From the NCBI RefSeq assembly GCF_031458075.1, contig NZ_JAVDXT010000001.1, forward strand, positions 1,914,462-1,978,461: DNA of 64,000 nucleotides. Reading direction: 5' to 3'. Below the pieces are notes generated by a model. The model was not told the DNA's origin, did not search any database, and saw nothing but the letters and a program-made list of their open reading frames with translations. Made by a program: the position numbers and the translations under genes. Origin of the DNA: Rhodoferax_B ferrireducens_A. GTDB lineage: Bacteria > Pseudomonadota > Gammaproteobacteria > Burkholderiales > Burkholderiaceae_C. This document shows, piece after piece, positions 36,691-43,930 of this stretch; position 1 is the first letter of the stretch, and every line of letters begins with the position of its first letter.

Positions 36691-38064
36691 ATGGGCCAAG
36701 GCGTTGATCTCGGGCGTTGTGCCGGTGCCAGAAATCGCCTGGTACTGCTGTTGCCGATTTGCATTGGACTATTGTCCGCATGCACCGCATTGGAGCCAAT
36801 CCCGCCTTCAACTGTCGGCCCCTTCTTCGCACCGCCGCCAACCCAAGCGGCCTCCGATGCCAAACGCGATCCATGCAATACGTTGGGCCCCCTGCCTGAG
36901 AGCTGCATTCCGATGTCGGAACCGGCCGACCCGTACTACGGAGGCCTCGGGCGCGAAATATGGCAGACCGACCTGAAGCGGCGCAATCTAGCGTTATTGG
37001 GCGCCAAGCGCACCAACGAGGTTTCCTTCTTCAATGGGATGCTATGGCCCATAGGCGGAGCTGTAGCGCTCAGCGCTGTCAACAACCCCTCGGCGTCGCT
37101 GCTTCGTAACTTCGCGGCGTTTTCCCTCGCGGCCTACGGACTCATGAATTCGGGCATTCCCGGTCGAGACAAGCTGTACCTGGAGGCGGCGCGACGCATG
37201 GCTTGTGCCATGGCACTTGCCAGCAGCGATCTGTATTTGAAGTCCGACATCGAAGACGGCGCTACGGTGCGCCGCCTAGCGAGTAGCCAGGACACGCTTG
37301 AGCAGACAATGCTGCGTCTGCAGGGAGCGTTGGAGAACTACGACTCGACCCGCACGCACTTGTTGGCAACACTGGAAACAAGAAAGGCGCCGGTCGGCAG
37401 GGCCGACGACTCCATCAACATCGAGCGTCGCTGGTCCCGCTCCGGCGGAACTGGTGGCGCTGGAGCCGGCTCGTCGACCGTGATGACCGACTTTAGCCGC
37501 GAGACACTCGCACGCAGCTCGCGTGGTCACAAGCTCTATGCTGAGCTGAGCACTATCCACGAAGAACTGCGCGCAAGCCAATTGGACTTGGCCAAACGCC
37601 GTCTGGAGATCGAAGCTGAACTGACCGCTGCACTGAACAACGGTACACCCCTGGTGAGCCAGCCGGTTGATAGTTACAGCCGCTTCGTCGCCGCGCTGAA
37701 GACGGTGCTGGCGCCTACTGCCGGAGCAAGCGAAGCAGCTGCCACCGCGCAGGGAGCAGCTGAGCCCTGGGAAGTGAACGAGAAGACGATGCAGGCATTG
37801 ACGCCGAGCTCGCGTGCACAACTGATCACCTTTGTCGACCGACAGGCCACCGACCTAGAGCGCGCCATTCCCGCCGCGAACGATTGGATTCAGCGCGTCC
37901 AGAACCGCCGCAATCGCACCCGCGACCAGGCTGCCGGAATCCATTGCAGCGACGCCCTGTTCGCGGACACCCAGACGTTGCGCAGCGTAGTGCCGGCGCT
38001 GCCGGCCAGCGCCGCTTCGGCGTCTGGTACGCCGAACGTGCGTCTTATCGGGCCGCCACCATGA
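36691..38064 (+). CDS. Lipoprotein, first gene of the protease/peptidoglycan operon
   Basis: The product is 457 residues. A lipoprotein signal peptide with lipobox LLSAC (Cys31) directs it to the outer or inner membrane. The start has AAGGG seven bases upstream. A short hydrophobic stretch (about 112-150, MLWPIGGAVALSAVNNPSAS) is followed by long helices (ELSTIHEELRASQLDLAKRR) suggesting a coiled, periplasm-spanning structure. Another helical segment near 365-410 ends in a Cys-containing tail. No named family is recognised. Its stop overlaps the next gene (ATGA at 38061-38064), so it is probably a partner or anchor for the protease-hydrolase fusion. Confidence 0.82.
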   Translation: MGQGVDLGRCAGARNRLVLLLPICIGLLSACTALEPIPPSTVGPFFAPPPTQAASDAKRDPCNTLGPLPESCIPMSEPADPYYGGLGREIWQTDLKRRNLALLGAKRTNEVSFFNGMLWPIGGAVALSAVNNPSASLLRNFAAFSLAAYGLMNSGIPGRDKLYLEAARRMACAMALASSDLYLKSDIEDGATVRRLASSQDTLEQTMLRLQGALENYDSTRTHLLATLETRKAPVGRADDSINIERRWSRSGGTGGAGAGSSTVMTDFSRETLARSSRGHKLYAELSTIHEELRASQLDLAKRRLEIEAELTAALNNGTPLVSQPVDSYSRFVAALKTVLAPTAGASEAAATAQGAAEPWEVNEKTMQALTPSSRAQLITFVDRQATDLERAIPAANDWIQRVQNRRNRTRDQAAGIHCSDALFADTQTLRSVVPALPASAASASGTPNVRLIGPPP

Positions 38065-39521
38065 CCGGATTCCGATCCTTCGCGCCCACGAGCCCATACG
38101 CACAGCTACGGGGCGCCTTCCGCATGCTTGGGGCCGCGCTGCAGCTGCGTCAATGCGGAAAAACGACCACCCATGCGCCGGACTGGGCCGACCCGTATGG
38201 GGTGGATTCTTTTTCGATGCAGCTTGCTGATCCGCGCGAAGACCCGCAGGCGCACTGGGAACTGGTGATCGCGCTGCGCGATGGTATTCCCGGGCGTGCC
38301 GTGCCGCAGCTTCTCCATCTGGGAGCGCGCCATCCCCCCGTGCGGCTGCGCTGCGTGCGCGCGGAGCCGGCGCGCGCGCAGGCAGCGCCAAGGGTCGAGC
38401 GCACCTCAGTACCATTGGAAAGTGGCACCGCCACCTGTCTGGTGCGGGACCGATTGAACCCCGACCGCTACTACGTGCTGACTTGCGGACACGTGCTGGC
38501 CCCTACTGGCGGCGCGCGATGGGATGATCCGGTCGCCGTCGTCGGCGACGCGCAGCTTTACGACGGCCGCCTGCGGGAATGGCAGCCATCGGTGGGCATC
38601 GGCGTGCCGCCGTCCACAATCGACGCAGGGCTGGTCGAGCTGGACGCCGCGGCGGCGACTGCCTTGCGCAACGATGCCTCGGGTTGGACGCCGCAGCGTG
38701 TGAATGACGACATCTGGCCAGACCGGCCGGTGCGCCTGTTGCGGCACGCCGGCGAACTGACAGGTTCACTAAAAGTACACTGGTCCGGCAAGGTGTGCGT
38801 GCCCGATGGAGACGAGTTCCCCGACTACTTCCTGCAAGACGCGATCGGCTATATGACACCGGAGGCCACCCGAGCGGGAGACAGCGGCGGACCAGTATGG
38901 ACCGACGATGATGCGTTGCTGGGCATGCACGTGGCCGCCATCGCGCCCGAAGGCGCCTATGGCGCGAACGCCGTGCTGGGCCGCATTGCGCCGGTGCTGG
39001 ACTGGTTCTGCGTGAAACCATTCACGCGTGACGACCCTGCGACGCTGGGAGGCCTGCAGCGCCCGGCGCCTTCACCCAGGCTGCCACAAGCGCCCAAAGG
39101 GCAACTATTGGACCCAATGCGCAACGAAGTCGTTACGCTGGCCAAGACGCTGTGGGCCGAAGCACGCGGCGAAGGCCGTGCAGGCATGGAGGCCGTTGCC
39201 TGCGTGATCATGAACCGTCGCAATACGCACTATCGGCGCTGCGACAACGTTGCGGAAGTCTGCCTGGACCCCTGGCAGTTCAGCTGCTGGAATACCGGCG
39301 ACCCGAACCGGCGCAGGCTTGACCGCATTGACGCCCAACCCGACACGTTTTACCAGGTAGCGTTCGATGTCGCGCAGCAAGCAATCGCGGGCTCGCTGGA
39401 AGATGTGACCCAGGGCGCACGCCATTACCACGCCGTGACCATGCGGCCATTTCCAGACTGGGCACTCGGCAAGCGGGCAAAGCAGATAGGCAACCACTTG
39501 TTCTATGTAGGCGTAGCTTGA
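38061..39521 (+). CDS. Fusion of trypsin-like protease and SleB-type cell-wall hydrolase
   Basis: The product is 486 residues. Residues about 110-330 form a chymotrypsin-fold protease with His144 in LTCGHVLA, Asp188 in TIDAGLVEL and Ser275 in AGDSGGPVW. Residues about 355-486 form a Hydrolase_2 (SleB/CwlJ) domain: TLWAEARGEGRAGMEAVACV with catalytic Glu367, IMNRR, WQFSCWN, QGARHYHA and the final GNHLFYVG. SleB-type enzymes are muramidase-like lytic enzymes acting on peptidoglycan glycan strands. No signal peptide is visible at the ATG, so export would need the neighbours or a non-classical route. The start overlaps the lipoprotein stop and the stop is three bases before the next ATG. I know of no described system built on this fusion. 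Confidence 0.87.
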   Translation: MTGFRSFAPTSPYAQLRGAFRMLGAALQLRQCGKTTTHAPDWADPYGVDSFSMQLADPREDPQAHWELVIALRDGIPGRAVPQLLHLGARHPPVRLRCVRAEPARAQAAPRVERTSVPLESGTATCLVRDRLNPDRYYVLTCGHVLAPTGGARWDDPVAVVGDAQLYDGRLREWQPSVGIGVPPSTIDAGLVELDAAAATALRNDASGWTPQRVNDDIWPDRPVRLLRHAGELTGSLKVHWSGKVCVPDGDEFPDYFLQDAIGYMTPEATRAGDSGGPVWTDDDALLGMHVAAIAPEGAYGANAVLGRIAPVLDWFCVKPFTRDDPATLGGLQRPAPSPRLPQAPKGQLLDPMRNEVVTLAKTLWAEARGEGRAGMEAVACVIMNRRNTHYRRCDNVAEVCLDPWQFSCWNTGDPNRRRLDRIDAQPDTFYQVAFDVAQQAIAGSLEDVTQGARHYHAVTMRPFPDWALGKRAKQIGNHLFYVGVA

Positions 39522-39524
39522 ACG

Positions 39525-42518
39525 ATGGAAAACTCGATCATTGATATTGTCCTCGGACTGGCGCTGATCTATCTGGCGCTGTCGCTGCTGATCAGCTCGG
39601 CGCAGGAGATGGTCAGCGGCGCCTTCTTCAAGGGCCGGCAAGCAACCTTGCACGACCTGCTCTACGAAGCGACAGGGCAGGACGATGCACTGAAGCAGCG
39701 CGTGCTCGCCAATCCTCTGGTGTTCGCTCTGTACCGCGGAGGAGTGGCGCACGAGGGGATCAAGATGTGGCGCCGCGCGAGTGGTCCGGTCGAGGTTCCG
39801 CCTGACATTTTTGCCCGGGCGCTGCTGACCGAAGTCAATCAGATCGACCCCGGTAAGCACCCCAGCGACCGCTACGCCTCGCCATTAAGCTTCCTGGACG
39901 CGCTCAAGGATAAGGGTCTGGATAAGGACGGAACAGGAGAACGCAAGGTGGTCGGTGCATTGCGAGCCCTGGTGGTGGGTCGTGAAACCGACTGGGGCGG
40001 TTTTGAAGCGGCCATTGCCGCGTGGTTCGAATATATTGGCGACCGGTCCACAGGCTGGTTCAAACGCAGTGCGACCATTTGGACATTCTGGCTGTCGCTA
40101 TGTCTTGCGTTAGCGCTGAACGTGGATAGCTTTCACATCGCACGCGTGTTGGGAAGCGATGCGGAACTTCGTGTCGGCCTGGCTGACCTTGCCGAACGTT
40201 TCATTCGAACGGAGCAGCAGGGGTCGACGACACCGGTGCCCGCGCAAGCGCCGGCACCGGCCAAGCCTGAGGTCATGGCGACCGCTCGACTGATGGATGC
40301 CTACAACCGATTGGCCCCGCTATTTGACCGCGACGAGAACATCGGCCGCTTCGAACGCCGCTTACAGCCGGTAAGGGAGAGTTGCGGAATCGTCGCGGGC
40401 CTGTGGTCCGACAAGGTAGGGTCGAAGGCCAATGACCGGGCTTCGAAGGTCGGTGACAAATTCATCTCGGACGCGGGGGCGTGGCTCGAAGTGATTCCCG
40501 CCATGATTCCGTACATAGACATGGCGATTGCGGGCTACGTGCCGCCGCCAAGCCCCACGCGTCCTGGCACACCAGGGTCCACGGCGCCAGCAACAGGGAC
40601 CAAGTCATCCGTCCAGCCAGCGTCCGCGGTAGTAGCGGCAGTGAGCAAGCCTTCGACCTCGCCAGCGCCGGTAGTGGCAGCGACAGCGGCAGGGAGCAAA
40701 TCCTCAACCCCGCCAGCGCCCGTGGTGTCGGCAGTCGGGACCGAACCTCCGGCGCAGCCGGCGTCTGCGGTGTCGGCGCCCGAGAAGCCCGCCGATGTCA
40801 GCCAAGCCAAGCAGGTGGCCAGTGCGCTGAGAGCTGCGCACACTTGCGTGAGCCATATTTCAACTTGGGTCGGCGCAGCGTCCACGGCCAGCAACGATGC
40901 GGCCGTGCAAACCGCAATGCAGGCCGCAGCCGTGGCGCTGAAAGACAGCCAGGCGGCACTGGAAACGCTGATGAAGCGCAGTAAGGCACCGGAAAAGCTG
41001 CAGCGCCTGTTCAAGTCCGATCCGGAAGAATTCAACCAATGCGCTCTCACTGCTTCTAGTTTGGAAGAAGTGCGCACCTGCATGGAAACCGACAATGTGT
41101 GGACTAGGCTGCCCTTCGGATATAGCAGCGCCAACCTGAACAATCAATTCTGCAGCGTCCGCAGCGCGGCGACACTGGCGGAAACCAACGCCAAGCCAGG
41201 GCTGTTTTTCTGCCTAGACAGTGACGAGAATCGGGTCAACCCGAGATCTGAGATCGGCCTGCCCGCAATGCGCTTGCACAGCCGAGGTTTCATGGCGTAT
41301 GTCAGCTGGCTCGCCGGCATCCTTGTTACCACGTTCTTCGTCTGCTTGGGCGCGCCGGTCTGGTTCGACGTGTTGAGCAAGTTCGTCAAACTGCGTGTCG
41401 CGGGCCGCATGGAGGATCGGGAGAACAATGCGGCGAAGGCGAACGGAACGTTGCCGCTGCTTCCGCCGAGCAAACCTGCTCCTACTTCGAGCACACCGTC
41501 CACAAATCCGTCCCCGACTCCCAGTGCAACGCCCTACGAAGCCGAACTAAGTCGGCGTGAAATCATCGCGTTGCAGCAGCGCCTGGGTGTGTCGCCGGAA
41601 ACCGGCGAACTGGACGATGCCACGCGCCTGAAACTGCGGGCGAAGCTTGGGGGCAGCGACGTACTTACGTCAACCACGTATACCGAGCTGGTGGGGCGGC
41701 CGCCAATGGCAAGCAGTATCAATCTGGCATCGGCGGCCAGCCGGCCGAGGGTGCGCCAAGCGCATCCCCAGGTACCGGTGTTAGCCAACAAGCTGATGGT
41801 TGCACTCGACTTCCCCGCACGCGTCGCTTCCACCGAACGTGCCTTCAACGACGACCTGCGTGCACTCACCGTGCTATACCGCTACAAGAAGGCGGCCACA
41901 CAGGCTGAACGCGACACGTTGCTGGCGCTGGCACGCGACAACCCATCGACGCTGGATGAACTGGACGAAGAGTTGATGAACGAGATCCTGCAGAATGTGG
42001 CCACCTTCCCCCGCTCCGTCGCGCCGTGGATGGACTGGGTGCTCGGTGAACTAGGCCAAGTGGAAGTGAACGCCTCCAGCCGTAAATCCAGCAATCCTCG
42101 CATCTGCGAGTATCTGGACGCAGTGGCCACTAGCTATGGCGACAAGGGCGACACCACCCCGTGGTGCGGCGCCTTTGCCGCATGGGTGGTCACCCGCTAT
42201 AACGCCGAGGCCACCGCGAGAACGGCCTTACCCCCCTTTCCGCTCAAACCAAACCCGCCTCCTACCCCTACTTTGGCCCATAGCTGGACAACTTGGGGTA
42301 AAGCACGCCCCCGCAATGCGGCCGTGGTCGGCGACATCGTGGTCGTCAAAATCGAGAAGGACGGCGATGCACCGGGCGTCAAGAGTGGCTTTCACGTGGG
42401 CTGGTGCCTGACAGCAACGACACAGTCGGTCAACCTTCTCGGTGGGAATCAGAGTCATGGTGGACGAGTGTGCATATCCACCTTTTCGAAGAGCGATATC
42501 GTTCACGCGGGGTTTTAA
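39525..42518 (+). CDS. Membrane protein with peptidoglycan-binding-like and TIGR02594 (CHAP-like) domains
   Basis: The product is 997 residues. The first about 620 match a known but uncharacterised membrane family: an N-terminal helix with LIYLALSLLISSAQE, then FEYIGDRSTGWFKRSATIW before the second helix (about 183-203, with LALNVDSF after it), and a third helix (about 592-615) ending LGAPVWFDVLSKFVKLRVAG. A long Pro/Ala/Ser linker (about 345-420) lies in the loop between helices two and three. Residues 676-709 resemble a peptidoglycan-binding repeat. Residues 835-997 are a TIGR02594-type domain, CHAP-like, with Cys881 in TPWCGAFAAWV, His957 in FHVGWCL and LLGGNQS; such domains act as peptidoglycan amidases or endopeptidases in phage lysis and secretion clusters. 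It is the third gene of the operon. Confidence 0.85.
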   Translation: MENSIIDIVLGLALIYLALSLLISSAQEMVSGAFFKGRQATLHDLLYEATGQDDALKQRVLANPLVFALYRGGVAHEGIKMWRRASGPVEVPPDIFARALLTEVNQIDPGKHPSDRYASPLSFLDALKDKGLDKDGTGERKVVGALRALVVGRETDWGGFEAAIAAWFEYIGDRSTGWFKRSATIWTFWLSLCLALALNVDSFHIARVLGSDAELRVGLADLAERFIRTEQQGSTTPVPAQAPAPAKPEVMATARLMDAYNRLAPLFDRDENIGRFERRLQPVRESCGIVAGLWSDKVGSKANDRASKVGDKFISDAGAWLEVIPAMIPYIDMAIAGYVPPPSPTRPGTPGSTAPATGTKSSVQPASAVVAAVSKPSTSPAPVVAATAAGSKSSTPPAPVVSAVGTEPPAQPASAVSAPEKPADVSQAKQVASALRAAHTCVSHISTWVGAASTASNDAAVQTAMQAAAVALKDSQAALETLMKRSKAPEKLQRLFKSDPEEFNQCALTASSLEEVRTCMETDNVWTRLPFGYSSANLNNQFCSVRSAATLAETNAKPGLFFCLDSDENRVNPRSEIGLPAMRLHSRGFMAYVSWLAGILVTTFFVCLGAPVWFDVLSKFVKLRVAGRMEDRENNAAKANGTLPLLPPSKPAPTSSTPSTNPSPTPSATPYEAELSRREIIALQQRLGVSPETGELDDATRLKLRAKLGGSDVLTSTTYTELVGRPPMASSINLASAASRPRVRQAHPQVPVLANKLMVALDFPARVASTERAFNDDLRALTVLYRYKKAATQAERDTLLALARDNPSTLDELDEELMNEILQNVATFPRSVAPWMDWVLGELGQVEVNASSRKSSNPRICEYLDAVATSYGDKGDTTPWCGAFAAWVVTRYNAEATARTALPPFPLKPNPPPTPTLAHSWTTWGKARPRNAAVVGDIVVVKIEKDGDAPGVKSGFHVGWCLTATTQSVNLLGGNQSHGGRVCISTFSKSDIVHAGF

Positions 42519-42880
42519 ACGATGACGTTGATCCCGCCGTCCCGCTGCCTGAGACAGGGTTTTCGGACCGTTAAACCGGTAAGGTTGCTGCTACCAATGC
42601 CAATTTGACCAGATGTGTCGGAAATCGGTGACCAGGCCACACAGCAAGAGTTTTGAAGGTTGCTGCGGGCTGCAGAAGGATGCCCCATGGTCAGCAAAAG
42701 TTGGCCGGGGTGGTCAAATAATCGCTGGCAGCAACAGGCTTGGCGTTGAAAGTCCCGATCTGCACGCATGGACAGAAATACCAGCGAGGTGGTACCGTGG
42801 CACCCAACCTCCACGTCACAACAAGGTTTCGACACGCGACAGTGTGGCCGAAAGCTGTTGGCCGGCGGCGGTAGCTTCTC
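42519..42880. other. Intergenic region without a supported gene
   Basis: This lies between the end of the peptidoglycan-enzyme operon and the end of a convergent island gene. Open frames are short and without recognisable features. No strong terminator hairpin with a T-run was seen. Confidence 0.45.
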
Positions 42881-43687
42881 TTAAGTGCCCGAGGGAGGCC
42901 GAATTTCAAAATATGGCAACAATGCCTGCGCCGCCTGAATCCGCAGCTGCAGTTCAACCCTTGTGTCGCCCATGACGTCGAGTAGAAACCGTTTTGGATC
43001 GGGACTATCTCCAGAAGGTGCTGCAGCAGTCGCGCCCTGCTCTCCCCTACGCTCACCACCGTCGATAGTTGCCGACGTCATATGCGATGTGGCGGTTTTG
43101 GCGGCACTGTCAAGCTGGGCCAAACGCATTTGAAAATCTGCCGCCTTGATACTCACCAAGCGAGACAGGACATCAGCTTGGGCATCAGGGCTGGGACAGA
43201 TGTCGAGCCAGGGCTCATCAGAGAACACTGCGGCCAAGTCAGGTGCGACGTAGGCCGACCATCGGCCTGTTTCATCCATCAAACCAGGCACTACTCTGGC
43301 TTGTCTGATATGTCCAAGGGCAGCCGCATCCGCAGCAGGCAAGATGCCAATGCGTCCTGGGGCAATATGGCCCAAGTAGCGCAGGCGGAGAGATTCAAGA
43401 AAGCGCCTTGCATCAACGGCAGGCACGGGCTCCAAAAGTGAGAACCAGAGTTGGTAACCGTCGGAGCCGGAAATGGCGATGGCCGGTGCAGGCAGCTCCA
43501 AATCGGCCTGAACCCCTCGCCAAACTGTCGATAGAGCATTCCAGTCCGCAGGCCGAGCAAGTTCCAGCACCATCGCACGGACGCCCCCTTCGGGGCTTAC
43601 CAAGCCGACTTCTTCGGCATCAGAGCCATCATCCGTTGGATGACCCAAGAGGTATAGGCGACGCAATTCAGCTTGCAGTCTGTTCAT
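42881..43687 (-). CDS. Island hypothetical protein, possibly primase- or terminase-related
   Basis: The product is 268 residues from ATG 43687; a GTG at 43714 would add nine residues. The middle has MVLELARPADWNALSTVWRG and then ISGSDGYQLWFSLLEPV. The SGxxGxxxWFS pattern resembles the third motif of archaeo-eukaryotic-type primases, though His is replaced. The C-terminal 40 residues (DPKRFLLDVMGDTRVELQLR, then IQAAQALLPYFE) resemble the small-terminase-type helical motif of phages. Neither reading is decisive. It lies downstream of the DNA polymerase II gene in the same direction, on an element with the KfrA/integrase pair, so a replication role is plausible. Its upstream region carries repeat copy B. 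Confidence 0.7.
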   Translation of the reverse strand: MNRLQAELRRLYLLGHPTDDGSDAEEVGLVSPEGGVRAMVLELARPADWNALSTVWRGVQADLELPAPAIAISGSDGYQLWFSLLEPVPAVDARRFLESLRLRYLGHIAPGRIGILPAADAAALGHIRQARVVPGLMDETGRWSAYVAPDLAAVFSDEPWLDICPSPDAQADVLSRLVSIKAADFQMRLAQLDSAAKTATSHMTSATIDGGERRGEQGATAAAPSGDSPDPKRFLLDVMGDTRVELQLRIQAAQALLPYFEIRPPSGT

Positions 43688-43758
43688 GGCTGGAAATTGA
43701 CAATAACTTGTCACAAAGGGCCAACTTTACTTGATAGGAATCCTTGTTGACTGCTGTT

Positions 43759-43850
43759 GGCCGTATGTTGCCGTAGCTTGGAATGCCGGACGTCCCGGGC
43801 ATCATCAAGAATATGGACAACTGGCGGGTGGGCCTGAGCGTCCGGTTCTG
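43759..43850. repeat. Diverged repeat copy B (partner at 225-322)
   Basis: Shared blocks, in order, are GCCGTATGTTGCCG, AATGCCG, GCATCATCAA, ATGGACAACT, GCGG and GCGTCCG. It lies between the end of polB and the start of the 268-residue gene, the same position type as copy A. An imperfect palindrome (ATGCCGGACGTCCCGGGCAT) at 43783-43802 may be an operator; copy A lacks this symmetry. Confidence 0.6.
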
Positions 43851-43930
43851 GCCGACTGCAGCCTATGCTGGTATGGCACAGCGGGCCCCAAGTGAGACCG
43901 CGTAGTATCCAACCAAGCCGACTCCCCCTC

